From: Lachnospiraceae bacterium
GTDB lineage: Bacteria > Bacillota > Clostridia > Lachnospirales > Lachnospiraceae
Direction: 5' to 3'
Length of the DNA stretch: 64,000 nucleotides
NCBI GenBank assembly: GCA_017543445.1
Contig: JAFYGB010000019.1
Span: 1 to 64,000 of the forward strand
Below are positions 7,700 through 17,094 of the stretch, in pieces; position 1 is the stretch's first letter; every line of letters begins with the position of its first letter. Under the pieces are notes generated by a model, which saw only the letters and a program-made list of their open reading frames with translations, ran no database searches and was not told the DNA's origin. The translations under genes and the position numbers were made by a program.

Positions 7700-10600
7700 T
7701 TATCGTAACAATTCCAGCAGTTCCTCCCGTGTCAGGTTTCCGAAGGAAGCCTTCTCGGTATCCAGAATCCTCTCTGCGAGATCCCCTTTTGCCTGCTGTA
7801 ATTTCAAGATGTTCTCTTCGATCGTGTTTTCCGTGATCAGGCGGAACACCGAGACAACGTTTTGCTGGCCGATACGGTGTGTGCGGTCAGTCGCTTGATT
7901 TTGGACCGAAAGGTTCCACCATGGGTCATAATGAATGACGATATCCGCAGCCGTCAGGTTGAGACCAGTGCCTCCGGCTTTCAGCGAGATCAGGAAGATA
8001 CGAGTGTCGTTTTGCGTCTCATCCTGGAACTTTTCGACCAGTTCTGCCCGCTCCTGCTTCGGAGTATCCCCTGTAATGCGATAAAAGCCCCAATTTTCGG
8101 ATTTTAGCCTTTCGGCAATAATCTCAAGCATCGAAGTGAATTGGCTGAATATGAGCATTTTATGGCCACCCTCAAGGGCCTGCTGGATATATTCCATGCA
8201 TGCGTCGAGTTTTGCATTCGCCCCTTTGTAGTCTTCGTAGACCAGATCGGGGGAACAGCAGATCTGACGCAGACGTAAAAGCTGCGACAGGATCTCGATC
8301 TTGTTTTGCGCATATGCTTCATCGCTCTGGCCGGATAACTGTTCGAGCAGCTGCGCCGTCCGTGCGTCATAGAGTTTCCGCTGCTCTCCTTCCAACCGCA
8401 CATAGACGGTCTCTTCGAGTTTATCCGGGAGTTCGGGAAGGACATCTTTCTTTCTGCGCCGAAGGATAAATGGTGCGATCATGGTGCGCAGTTTATCGGC
8501 TGCCTTCGCGTCTTCGTCCTTTACGATCGGAATCTCGACACGTTCACGGAATTCCGAATAATCATATAGGTATCCGGGCATCAGGAATGAAAAGATGCTC
8601 CACAGCTCGCTCAAACGGTTTTCGATCGGTGTTCCGGTCAATGCGTACCGGGTCACACTGTGGATCGCTCTTACCGCGAGTGCATTCTTCGTCTGCTGGT
8701 TCTTGATGTACTGGGCTTCGTCAAGGATCTCAAATGCAAACTCGATGGAGCCGTACAATTCGTAATCGCGGCGCAAAAGATCGTAAGAAGTGATCAGAAT
8801 GTCATGATCGGAATGCTCCTCCAGTATGGATGCTCGCTCCGCAGCAGAACCGATCACCATGACGCTGCGGAGCGAAGGCGTGAATTTGCGGATCTCATTG
8901 TACCAGTTGAAGATCAAAGAAGCCGGGCAGACGATGAGTGTATGGCAAGCTCTGCCCTCTTCTTTTTCTGAAAGAAGCAGACTGAGAAGCTGGACCGTTT
9001 TACCGAGACCCATCTCATCGGCAAGAATCCCGCCGAACCCGTACTTCTGTAACTTCTTCAGCCAGTAAAAGCCTTGGATCTGATAATCACGAAGTACACT
9101 GCGCAGGCTGTCGGGAACCTTCGGCATATCCTCCTCCCCGCGCATGAACTTATCGGAAAATGCCTGAGCCTGTGCATCGATGGTAACGCTGGCGTCCTCC
9201 AAAGAACGCGCCAACTGTTCCAGATAAAAAATACGATTCACAGGTAAGGTCAATGTATCGTTTCGCTTCTCTCCCAAGGAACGTGTCGATACGTGAAGTT
9301 CCCGAAACAGGCGGTCGGCCTCATCCAGAACCTGAGTGTCGTTCTCCAAAGAGAAAAACGATCCGTCCTTCAGACGATAATATTTCTTCTTTTTACGATA
9401 TTGATCCAGGAGAGCCGCCAGTTCTTTCAGGGTCAGGCCGTCGGTATCCTCGATCTTCAGATCCAGCAGGTTTCCGTTTAATGAAACACCGACTTGGATC
9501 TTTGATTTCGGCCGAACCCGGATCTGCTTTACATCCTCAGAAGCATAGACGGTACCGAAACGATAGAGGAATTCCATTCCTTCGTAGTAAAACTCGTACA
9601 GTTTGTCTTCCGTCTCAAGTCGAAACAAGTCTTTCTGTGCAATGTCGTTTTCAAAATAACTGCGGATACGCGCGCGGATCTTGCGTTCCAGTGACAGGTT
9701 GCGCCGATAGGCAGGAAGGCGGTCTTCATTTTCCGATGCGACACCGAGTTCGACCGGGACATCCTCGTAGGAAATCTTCACGCGAAGTGTAAGCAGCCCT
9801 GCAGAGCCCTCCTCCGGAACATCCAGATAAAATGAAATATCCGGCGTGATGGGGTTATAGTTTGCAAGATCGATATCTTCCGCGGCTTCGATGCGGATCA
9901 CGGACGAGATCGGATGCAAAACCTTTGCGTAGAATTCTCCGAAACGGTCCTTATGGATCACGCGGAAAATATCACTCTGCCTGCGTCCGTTCCTGCCCTC
10001 CATAAAGCCCGCCAAAAACGAGCCGGCTTTTGCAGAAAAGTCCGGATCACACAGGTAAATCCGGTTGTCGAGGATGAGTGCAAGTTCATAACCTGCCGAA
10101 ATTAAGCCTAGATGGCCCTCTAGGCTCACTTTTATATGGTCGTCGTGTATTTTGCCGATCTTACACGAAATGTCCGGATTTGAGGCGATTACGGGCATAA
10201 GATGCGGTAACTCGCTGTCTGCCACAACGATCTGCGCAGGATCGAGCGACCGCAGGAAGGCGGACGTGTTGTTTTCCGTCAGAGGAATGTGGTGCAGCCC
10301 CTTTGGCGTTTCATATCGGTTCAGCAAAAAATGCCGAGCCTCATCCGTGCGCAGGATGAAGTCCAGCTGAGCCAAAGAATTCTCGGCAAATGCTTCGCGG
10401 CTGTGCCGGAAGGTCAGTTGCTTTCCGTACGAGACCGTGTCCCGGTTACGGATGTGTTCAGCAAATTCGGACAGATTTTTTAAAACATACGGGCGCTGCG
10501 TCCCGATCTTATATTCGACCGCGTAAGGATAACGCGGATCATCATTTCGAATGATCTGCGGAAGCAGGGAGACTTTTTCATGCAGCTCCTCTTCTTCCCA

Positions 10601-10987
10601 CTCCATTTCGGAATAGGTCTCGATCAGAGAAGTGATCACCGGGTCTTCCGGGTCTGCACTTTTGGAAACACGCGTCTCATCCGTCAATGCAGTAGCCGAC
10701 CAAAGGATCGCGATCGCGACGCCGTGACGGCACAAATGCCCGGACGCGTGACAACGGCTGCAGGAATTCTGCATATATCGTTCGGAATTCGGATGGTACG
10801 TAATCTTTATAAATGAGGCTTCTCCAGTATCGGTCGTTTCAGAAGTAGCACCGATCACCGTGATCTCATCCTTCCAAAAGGAGCTGACATTGACCACGTG
10901 GTAAGCGCCCGTTTTCGACAGTGACAGCCCGTTGTAATATTCTAGATTATTGACTGCACTGAGCATGATCGATGAACGTCCCGCCAT
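7700..10987 (-). CDS. SWIM zinc-finger SNF2-family DNA-dependent ATPase
   Basis: A 1095-residue Swi2/Snf2 translocase of the bacterial HepA/RapA-related type. A SWIM zinc finger lies near the N-terminus (C76, C79, then C86-x-H88). A long family-specific middle region follows. The helicase core has Walker A in DEMGLGKT (657-664), the DEAQ box at 756-759, LTGTPIENRLSELWSIFSFL, and the C-terminal lobe with DPWWNLSVQNQATDRTHRIGQ. Such enzymes move on double-stranded DNA and remodel bound proteins; the bacterial substrates are mostly unknown. A good ribosome site (GAGGAG) precedes the ATG. It lies 10 bp downstream of the CmpB-like membrane gene, probably in the glgA-argS transcription unit. Confidence 0.93.
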   Translation of the reverse strand: MAGRSSIMLSAVNNLEYYNGLSLSKTGAYHVVNVSSFWKDEITVIGATSETTDTGEASFIKITYHPNSERYMQNSCSRCHASGHLCRHGVAIAILWSATALTDETRVSKSADPEDPVITSLIETYSEMEWEEEELHEKVSLLPQIIRNDDPRYPYAVEYKIGTQRPYVLKNLSEFAEHIRNRDTVSYGKQLTFRHSREAFAENSLAQLDFILRTDEARHFLLNRYETPKGLHHIPLTENNTSAFLRSLDPAQIVVADSELPHLMPVIASNPDISCKIGKIHDDHIKVSLEGHLGLISAGYELALILDNRIYLCDPDFSAKAGSFLAGFMEGRNGRRQSDIFRVIHKDRFGEFYAKVLHPISSVIRIEAAEDIDLANYNPITPDISFYLDVPEEGSAGLLTLRVKISYEDVPVELGVASENEDRLPAYRRNLSLERKIRARIRSYFENDIAQKDLFRLETEDKLYEFYYEGMEFLYRFGTVYASEDVKQIRVRPKSKIQVGVSLNGNLLDLKIEDTDGLTLKELAALLDQYRKKKKYYRLKDGSFFSLENDTQVLDEADRLFRELHVSTRSLGEKRNDTLTLPVNRIFYLEQLARSLEDASVTIDAQAQAFSDKFMRGEEDMPKVPDSLRSVLRDYQIQGFYWLKKLQKYGFGGILADEMGLGKTVQLLSLLLSEKEEGRACHTLIVCPASLIFNWYNEIRKFTPSLRSVMVIGSAAERASILEEHSDHDILITSYDLLRRDYELYGSIEFAFEILDEAQYIKNQQTKNALAVRAIHSVTRYALTGTPIENRLSELWSIFSFLMPGYLYDYSEFRERVEIPIVKDEDAKAADKLRTMIAPFILRRRKKDVLPELPDKLEETVYVRLEGEQRKLYDARTAQLLEQLSGQSDEAYAQNKIEILSQLLRLRQICCSPDLVYEDYKGANAKLDACMEYIQQALEGGHKMLIFSQFTSMLEIIAERLKSENWGFYRITGDTPKQERAELVEKFQDETQNDTRIFLISLKAGGTGLNLTAADIVIHYDPWWNLSVQNQATDRTHRIGQQNVVSVFRLITENTIEENILKLQQAKGDLAERILDTEKASFGNLTREELLELLR

Positions 10988-10997
10988 ATGAACTCCT

Positions 10998-11768
10998 CTA
11001 TTTCTTCTTTCGTTTAGTCTTCTCTTTTATGTGTTCTAATGTGTTTCGATATTTCTCTTCGTAGTTTTTCAGGTTCTCGATGAAAGGCAGATCATTGGCA
11101 AGTGAGAACAAAAAGTCGAATGGCTTCTTTCCGGTGCGGACGATGGATTTGACTTGCGACTGCAGCAATTCATAGCGGACAATGATCTTATGCTCCGTAG
11201 CGAAGCGGCGGATGCGGACGACGATGTTTAGCGAGTAGCCGACGTCGACCAGGAAGATGCCGAAGAAAACTCCGACGAAAAAGCTGAATACAATGTTGTT
11301 CCAAAGCCAGTTGACCATATTCAGCATATGCTTCTGAATAAAAAAGAAGTAGTATGCGCCGAGTACGGTCCAGTAGAGCGAAAATCGAGGGCAGATGATC
11401 CCATAGATGTTGCCGAAGCATTCGGAATAATCCCACAGTTTAATGCGAAGTCCTTTTATGAAAACCAGACCTGCGACAAACTCAAGCGATGTCAGAAAGA
11501 TCCCCATCAGGAGGACAGTGATCACGACTTTTCCGAATGTGATATCCCCCTGAAGTAAGGGTAACGATGATATCCCATACAGCACAATAAGACCGAATCC
11601 GTACAAAGGCAGACACGGTCCTACGAGAAATCCCGGGTTGATCCATTTTCGTTCCGGGTTCTGCTTTGAGCGAAACCGGCGGTAGAACAATTCGATAAAC
11701 CAGCCGGCGATGCTCCCCATCCCGAACAGATAAACCAGGGTCGTTAATATAAGTTGAAATTTTTGCAT
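10998..11768 (-). CDS. CmpB-like (putative ABC-transporter type IV) membrane protein
   Basis: A 256-residue integral membrane protein with about five to six hydrophobic segments. The N-terminal part carries GWFIELFYRRF and WINPGFLVGPCLPLYGFG, the signature of the Pfam family named putative ABC-transporter type IV (CmpB). The C-terminal 60 residues are charged and end in a Lys/Arg run (KEKTKRKKK), probably cytoplasmic. No ABC ATPase lies nearby, so the family name should not be read as proof of transport. It lies between argS (53 bp upstream) and the SNF2 gene. Confidence 0.72.
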   Translation of the reverse strand: MQKFQLILTTLVYLFGMGSIAGWFIELFYRRFRSKQNPERKWINPGFLVGPCLPLYGFGLIVLYGISSLPLLQGDITFGKVVITVLLMGIFLTSLEFVAGLVFIKGLRIKLWDYSECFGNIYGIICPRFSLYWTVLGAYYFFFIQKHMLNMVNWLWNNIVFSFFVGVFFGIFLVDVGYSLNIVVRIRRFATEHKIIVRYELLQSQVKSIVRTGKKPFDFLFSLANDLPFIENLKNYEEKYRNTLEHIKEKTKRKKK

Positions 11769-11821
11769 GGCAGTCTCCTGCGATCTGTATCATCGCATAA
11801 CAAAACCATAAGATGATCGTA

Positions 11822-13600
11822 TTACATGCGCTCCGGTGCGTCGAAGCCCAACAGGAAAATAGCGGTTTCGAGGATCTCCAGTGCCAGAGTGATCAGTGAC
11901 AAATAAGCCTGCTTCTTCGTTTCATCTTCTTCGCCGAGGATCTTAGTCTCGTGATAGAAACTGTTGAAGGTATTACAAAGACCGAAAAGGTATGCGCAGA
12001 TCTTATGGGGAGCATTTTCCTCATAAGCAGAGGTAAGCATCTCATTCCACTTGACCATCTCCTTCATCATGGCTTTGGCGGAAGGATTTCCGGTTACGGA
12101 AAGTTTGTCTGCAGATGCGGTCTTACCGGTCTCCTCTTCATACTTCTTCAGAATGGAACGGATCCGCACGATGGTGTAAAGGATGTAAGGGCCTGTGTTT
12201 CCATCGAAGGAAGTAAAGCGATCGATATCAAAGATATAATCCTTCGAAGCCTGATTGGAAAGGTCTCCATATTTTACGGCTGCCAGGCCGATCATCTCAG
12301 CGGTCTTTACCGCATCCTCCTCGGCAATGGAACGATTCTCATTTACTTTCGCAAGTACAGCATTATTGACTTCCTCGATGAGGCTCTCCAGTCTCATGAC
12401 ACCGCCGTCACGGGTCTTGAAAGGCTTACCATCCTTACCGTTCATGGTGCCGAAGCCCATCCATTTCATCTCCCGCTCCGCGGGAACGATGCCGGCTTTG
12501 CGAGCGGTACGGAATACCTGTGTAAAATGCATTTCCTGACGCTTATCCGTCACATAAAGGAACATGTCAGGATGCAGATTCTGTTCTCTCCAGACGATGG
12601 TTGCCAGATCCGTGGTAGCGTAAATGGCAGCGCCGTCTGACTTCTCAACGATGCAAGGAGGAATCTCCTTGGAATCCGACTCTTCCATCACATCTACCAC
12701 AAGAGCACCTTCGCTCTTATAGGCAACACCGGACTCTTTCATGGAACGGATCATATTTTCGATGAGAGGCTTACTGTCGCTCTCGCCCATCCAAAGATCA
12801 AAGAAGACATTCAGACGGTCATAATTCTTCTTCAGATCTGGAATGGACAGGTCCATGATATGCTGCCAAAGTGCCAGATACGCGGGATCCCCCTGCTGGA
12901 TCTTCACGACTGCATCATGAGCCCTTACGGCAAATTCCTCATCTTCTTTCTTTCTCGCATTTGCTGCGGGATAGATCTCCTCCAGCTCGCTTAATGTAAA
13001 GGGAGATTCCTTCGGATATTCTCCGGAAAAATCGGGATCAAAATAGCACAAAGAAGGCTGACGGTCTCTGAGTTCTTCGATGATCAGACCCATCTGCAGT
13101 CCCCAGTCTCCGAGATGAACATCTCCGGTGACTGTATCTCCCATGTAGGTACGGATCCGCTTGATGCTCTCGCCGATGATGGCAGAACGAAGATGTCCCA
13201 CATGCAGGGGCTTTGCCACATTCGGGCCGCCGTAATCCATAACCACCTTTTTACCGGCTCCTTCGGGCACTCCGAAGCGTCCTTCACGGCCTGCTTCTGC
13301 CATCTGTCCGAGGTAGTCTGTCAGAAACTCCTCGGAGATATTCAGGTTGATGAAGCCGGGCATGACGACTTCGACCATGGAGAAAACATGCTCCGCAGGA
13401 AGAGCGGCCACGACCTCTTTTGCGATCACGGCCGGAGCCTTCTTATACTGTTTCGCTCCTGCCATGGCGCCGTTGCACTGAAACTCGCAGAGATCCGGTC
13501 GGTTCGAAACGCTTACCTTTCCAAGCGACGCATCATAGCCTGCTGCGGCAAATGCTTCTCCAAGGTATACGCTGATCTCTTCCAATAATGTTTTCATCAA
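11822..13600 (-). CDS. argS: Arginyl-tRNA synthetase
   Basis: A 592-residue class I synthetase that charges tRNA-Arg. The N-terminal additional domain is followed by the HIGH motif as HVGHLRSAIIGES. A degenerate KMSKS region (KPFKTRDGGVMRL) and a C-terminal DALR-type helical anticodon-binding domain (TGPYILYTIVRIRSIL onward) follow. The order and length are normal for ArgS. The start lies 8 bp after the glgA stop, so argS depends on glgA transcription or on a promoter inside glgA. The gap has no room for a T-box. Confidence 0.96.
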   Translation of the reverse strand: MMKTLLEEISVYLGEAFAAAGYDASLGKVSVSNRPDLCEFQCNGAMAGAKQYKKAPAVIAKEVVAALPAEHVFSMVEVVMPGFINLNISEEFLTDYLGQMAEAGREGRFGVPEGAGKKVVMDYGGPNVAKPLHVGHLRSAIIGESIKRIRTYMGDTVTGDVHLGDWGLQMGLIIEELRDRQPSLCYFDPDFSGEYPKESPFTLSELEEIYPAANARKKEDEEFAVRAHDAVVKIQQGDPAYLALWQHIMDLSIPDLKKNYDRLNVFFDLWMGESDSKPLIENMIRSMKESGVAYKSEGALVVDVMEESDSKEIPPCIVEKSDGAAIYATTDLATIVWREQNLHPDMFLYVTDKRQEMHFTQVFRTARKAGIVPAEREMKWMGFGTMNGKDGKPFKTRDGGVMRLESLIEEVNNAVLAKVNENRSIAEEDAVKTAEMIGLAAVKYGDLSNQASKDYIFDIDRFTSFDGNTGPYILYTIVRIRSILKKYEEETGKTASADKLSVTGNPSAKAMMKEMVKWNEMLTSAYEENAPHKICAYLFGLCNTFNSFYHETKILGEEDETKKQAYLSLITLALEILETAIFLLGFDAPERM

Positions 13601-13608
13601 TGTTTCTC

Positions 13609-15078
13609 CTATTTCTTCTTTGTCTTCGGCTTCTCTTCGGGAGCCAGGCTCGCATAGAGAGCCTCATATTTCTTCGCGGAAGCATTCCACGAAAAATCGC
13701 ATTCCATAGCGCGAACGACCATTTCGTTGTACTGTTCGCGATGGCGATAATACAGATTCTTAGCAAACTGCAGACGGAACAACATCTCGTGCGCGTTGTA
13801 ATTCGCAAACGAGAACCCGTTTCCGTTGTTGGAACCGTTCTGGAAATCCGTAACGGTATCCTTCAGGCCGCCGGTCTCACGGACCAGAGGCAAGGTGCCG
13901 TAACGCAGGCTCATGAGCTGCGACAGACCGCAAGGCTCAAACAGCGACGGCATCAGGAACAGATCACACGCCGCATAGATGCGGTGGGAAAGTTCTTCGG
14001 AATAATAGATGTTCGAAGAAACGCGATCCGGCTTCTGAGCAGCATGCCAGTTGAACAAATCTTCGTACTGCTTCTCTCCCGTTCCCAGAACGACGAGTTG
14101 AACATCGTCGGTCAGGATCTCGTCGATCACGTGACGGATCAGATCCAGGCCTTTCTGGGAAGTAAGGCGGGAAATGATTCCGATCGTGAAGACGTCGCCG
14201 TCTTCCTTCAGGTGTAATTCCTTCTGAAGGGCGATCTTATTCGCACGCTTTCCTTCGATCGCGGTTTTCTTGTTGTATTTACGGGTCAATGCGCTGTCCG
14301 TTTCGGGGTCATAAACATTGTAATCGATACCGTTTAGGATACCGCGTAACTGGCCCGACTTCGCACGCATGAGTCCGTCCAGACCTTCACCAAAGAACGG
14401 CTGCTGGATCTCTCCTGCATAGGTCTCACTAACGGTGGTTATCGCATCCGCATAAACCAGGCCACCCTTTAACAGGTTGCCGTTCCCGTAACTCTCGAGT
14501 TTATCCGAGGTGAAATAATAATCGGACAGACCGGTCATGTTTTTGATCGTAGAAACATCCCACGTCCCCTGGAATTTCAGGTTGTGGATGGTCATGATGG
14601 TCTTAATGCCCATGAAGAACATATCGCCCTGGAACGAGTCGTTTAAGTAGACAGGAACCAGGCCGGACTGCCAGTCATGGCAATGAATGATGTCCGGGCG
14701 GAAACCGATCAGAGGCAGACAGGACAAAACCTGACGCGAGAAGAAAGCAAACTTCTCGATATCCTCATACATGTTATGGTACGGCCAAGGACCGCCGAAA
14801 TAGAATTCGCTGTCGATAAAGTAAAAGTGGATACCATCGTACTCCATCTCAAGAATACCGACATACTGGTTGCGCCAGCAGAAATCGGTATAATAATGGG
14901 TCACATACTTCATCTGAGAAGAAAACTTCTCGGGAAGGCACAGATATTTGGGAAGGATCACACGGACATCGTATTTCTTTTTGTCGATATATTTCGGCAG
15001 AGAACCGATGACATCCGCTAAGCCTCCGGTCTTTATAAACGGCACACACTCAGAAGCTACAAAAAGGACATTTTTCAT
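13609..15078 (-). CDS. glgA: Glycogen (starch) synthase, GT5
   Basis: A 489-residue ADP-glucose-dependent alpha-1,4-glucan synthase of family GT5. The N-terminal ADP-glucose-binding loop is KTGGLADVIGSLP. The C-terminal Rossmann domain has GIISRLTSQKGLDL and the EPCGLSQLMSLRYGTLPLVRETGGLKDTV block that holds the catalytic glutamate. The last residues are Lys-rich. No glgB, glgC, glgD or glgP is adjacent, so the gene stands apart from a glycogen cluster and instead leads into argS. Its own promoter is at 15100-15127, and CGGAGG precedes the ATG. Confidence 0.94.
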   Translation of the reverse strand: MKNVLFVASECVPFIKTGGLADVIGSLPKYIDKKKYDVRVILPKYLCLPEKFSSQMKYVTHYYTDFCWRNQYVGILEMEYDGIHFYFIDSEFYFGGPWPYHNMYEDIEKFAFFSRQVLSCLPLIGFRPDIIHCHDWQSGLVPVYLNDSFQGDMFFMGIKTIMTIHNLKFQGTWDVSTIKNMTGLSDYYFTSDKLESYGNGNLLKGGLVYADAITTVSETYAGEIQQPFFGEGLDGLMRAKSGQLRGILNGIDYNVYDPETDSALTRKYNKKTAIEGKRANKIALQKELHLKEDGDVFTIGIISRLTSQKGLDLIRHVIDEILTDDVQLVVLGTGEKQYEDLFNWHAAQKPDRVSSNIYYSEELSHRIYAACDLFLMPSLFEPCGLSQLMSLRYGTLPLVRETGGLKDTVTDFQNGSNNGNGFSFANYNAHEMLFRLQFAKNLYYRHREQYNEMVVRAMECDFSWNASAKKYEALYASLAPEEKPKTKKK

Positions 15079-15099
15079 TGGCTTACCTCCGTTTTTCGG

Positions 15100-15127
15100 A
15101 TTATATCCGGCACAAATACAGTATCAA
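15100..15127 (-). promoter_or_regulatory. Promoter for glgA
   Basis: On the minus strand, TTGATA (15122-15127) and TATAAT (15100-15105) are separated by 16 bp. The start would fall about 15-20 bases before the ATG, leaving just room for the CGGAGG ribosome site. Confidence 0.6.
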
Positions 15128-15203
15128 AATCTTAAAATTCAAAATAATAGTTCCATATTACTTTCATTCTACTATATTTTGTCGGAAAAATAAAGCCCAA
15201 AAA

Positions 15204-15554
15204 TCAAGCTTTGAAAGTTTCGGTCACATCCGCCGCATCCTTCCACATACGCTCTAAGTTATAAAACGAACGAGCCTCATCGGAAAAGATGTGGACCAGA
15301 CAAAAACCGTAGTCCATCAGGATCCAGGTATCGCTGCCCGGTCCTTCGATGCTCTTTACATTGCAGCCTGCTTTCGTCAATTTCTCGTCGACATTGTCCG
15401 CCATAGCGACCATCTGGTTCTGGGAACCGGCGGACGCGATCACGAAGTAGTCTGCGATGGTACTGATCTTCTCTATGTCGAGTACTTTGATGGCATGCGC
15501 CTTTTTATCATCCAAAGCGTCGTATACGATCTTTATCAATTCTTCTGTGTTCAT
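15204..15554 (-). CDS. rsfS: Ribosomal silencing factor RsfS
   Basis: A 116-residue RsfS/Iojap protein that binds ribosomal protein L14 and blocks subunit joining when nutrients are short. Recognised by KIVYDALDDKKAHAIKVLDI, ADYFVIASAGS and DTWILMDYGFCLVHIF. The ATG overlaps the yqeK stop codon in an ATGA junction, with AAGGAGG just upstream, so translation is coupled. The nadD-yqeK-rsfS order is the standard Firmicutes arrangement. It appears to be the last gene of the rplU-obgE cluster, although no hairpin terminator is obvious after it. Confidence 0.95.
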   Translation of the reverse strand: MNTEELIKIVYDALDDKKAHAIKVLDIEKISTIADYFVIASAGSQNQMVAMADNVDEKLTKAGCNVKSIEGPGSDTWILMDYGFCLVHIFSDEARSFYNLERMWKDAADVTETFKA

Positions 15555-16144
15555 TTCTCCTCCTTGGATCTGCAGATCTCTTCGTAATACTTGCAGACCT
15601 CTGCTGTCAGCGGCGAGATCGAAGCCGCCTTTTTATTTAGATAGTCGCAGGTTTGTTTCGCGACCTCATAGACCGCGCGGTCAATGTCCGTAAATGCGAG
15701 ATTTCGAAGCCGTGCCTGAACGGATGCATCGATCTTCGTCCGGTTCGGCTCGATGTAATCGGCGATGAACAGGATCTTCTCCAGAAGCGTCATATCAATG
15801 CGGCCGGTGGTGTGCCACAGGATCGCGGAAATGATCTCGGGATCGGTAATCTCATACTTCTTCTGCACCAGCACCGCGCCCGCTTTCGCATGGAGCAGCC
15901 CACTGGTCTGATACTTCTTCTCTCCTACGTCGTAACCGCCCTCTTTGCATAACTTCAGCATCGTGACCACCGAAAGATATTTCGCGCAGTCGTGCAGAAG
16001 CCCGGCAACGAGCGCTTTATCGACGAGGGAAGGATCATAGCGCATGGCAAGCGCCGCCGATGTATAGGAAACACCTTCGGAATGCTCGTAACGCTCCTTC
16101 TTCAGAGCCTTCTTCAGTTCTTTGCGCATCTCAAACAGTTCCAT
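15551..16144 (-). CDS. yqeK: HD-domain hydrolase YqeK
   Basis: A 197-residue HD-domain protein of the YqeK family, shown in Gram-positives to hydrolyse diadenosine tetraphosphate symmetrically. Metal-binding motifs are RYEHSEGV, AGLLHDCAKYL (the HD pair) and LLHAKAGA, followed by ISAILWHTTG and IADYIEPNR. AGAGG lies 8 bases before the chosen ATG. It overlaps rsfS by 4 bp and lies 13 bp after nadD. Confidence 0.92.
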   Translation of the reverse strand: MELFEMRKELKKALKKERYEHSEGVSYTSAALAMRYDPSLVDKALVAGLLHDCAKYLSVVTMLKLCKEGGYDVGEKKYQTSGLLHAKAGAVLVQKKYEITDPEIISAILWHTTGRIDMTLLEKILFIADYIEPNRTKIDASVQARLRNLAFTDIDRAVYEVAKQTCDYLNKKAASISPLTAEVCKYYEEICRSKEEK

Positions 16145-16157
16145 CTTTTAAACCTCT

Positions 16158-16775
16158 TTATCCAATGTACAGTTTGTTTTTCTTTATGATCGCGAGGACC
16201 TTATCCGGTAAGTATTTCAGGACCTCTTTATCCTGGGATCCGGCCAATGCATTCCGGATCTCGGTGGAAGAAATATCGACCTGATCGTCCTTTTTAAAGA
16301 GTGTGATCTTTGCTGAGAATTTGCTGCGCAGCATGGATGCATATTCTTTCAGGAATTGAAAATCTTCCGTTCCTCTGCAATATACGCCGATATGTGCCAG
16401 TTGAAAGATCACTTCGGGCTCATACCACTTATCCATGTAACATAGGGAATCCGAACCGACCAAAAGGTAGAGACGGACGTCCTTTCCGTACTTCTCAGTC
16501 AATATCCGTAAGGTGTCCGCAGTATAGGAAACGCCTTCTTTATCCAGTTCCAGATGCGAACAGGAAAAGGAAGGCTCGTCTTCGATCGCGGCTTCCACCA
16601 TCGCAGCGCGCAGGTTGCCGTCGGTCATATGGACATCTTGTTTATGCGGCGGGATACATGCGGGCATGAAAACGATCGCATCGAGCTTCAGACGCCGCAT
16701 GGCTGCATGCGCGATCGCCAGATGACCTTTATGGATCGGATTAAATGTGCCTCCTAATATCCCGATTTTTTGCAT
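16158..16775 (-). CDS. nadD: Nicotinate-nucleotide adenylyltransferase
   Basis: A 205-residue NadD, which makes deamido-NAD from nicotinate mononucleotide and ATP. The nucleotidyltransferase motif GGTFNPIHKGHLAIA begins at about residue 8 (HxGH at 16-19), PPHKQ lies in the substrate loop, and ISSTEIRNAL near the C-terminus is the second ATP-binding motif. The size is normal. It follows yhbY by 19 bp in the obgE-yhbY-nadD-yqeK-rsfS series. Confidence 0.96.
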   Translation of the reverse strand: MQKIGILGGTFNPIHKGHLAIAHAAMRRLKLDAIVFMPACIPPHKQDVHMTDGNLRAAMVEAAIEDEPSFSCSHLELDKEGVSYTADTLRILTEKYGKDVRLYLLVGSDSLCYMDKWYEPEVIFQLAHIGVYCRGTEDFQFLKEYASMLRSKFSAKITLFKKDDQVDISSTEIRNALAGSQDKEVLKYLPDKVLAIIKKNKLYIG

Positions 16776-16794
16776 AGTTTCACCTCTCTGGATG

Positions 16795-17082
16795 CTACTC
16801 GTACTTTCTGTTCTTCTCTTCCGCCGCCGGCTTATAGAGAACGATCTTCTTTCCGATCACCTGTACGACGGTAGAATGCGTGCGCTCTGCAAGCGTTTGC
16901 GCGATCACATTTGTGTCGTCCAGACAATTCTTCAAAACATTGATCTTGATCAGTTCGCGTGCCTCCAGTGCTTCCGCGACTGCGGCCGTTACTTCCGGCG
17001 TAAGCGAACTCTTACCGATCTGGAAGATCGGCTGCATATTCATCGCTGCCCCTTTCAGAACAGCTCGTTGTTTACTGGTCAT
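16795..17082 (-). CDS. yhbY: CRM-domain RNA-binding protein YhbY
   Basis: A 95-residue single CRM domain protein. It opens TSKQRAVLKG and has the IGKSSLTPEV loop equivalent to the GxxG RNA-contact region, then ALEARELIKINVL. Homologues bind pre-50S particles and help ribosome assembly. Its position 12 bp after obgE, another 50S assembly factor, fits that role. Confidence 0.93.
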   Translation of the reverse strand: MTSKQRAVLKGAAMNMQPIFQIGKSSLTPEVTAAVAEALEARELIKINVLKNCLDDTNVIAQTLAERTHSTVVQVIGKKIVLYKPAAEEKNRKYE

Positions 17083-17094
17083 ATTTTCACCTGC

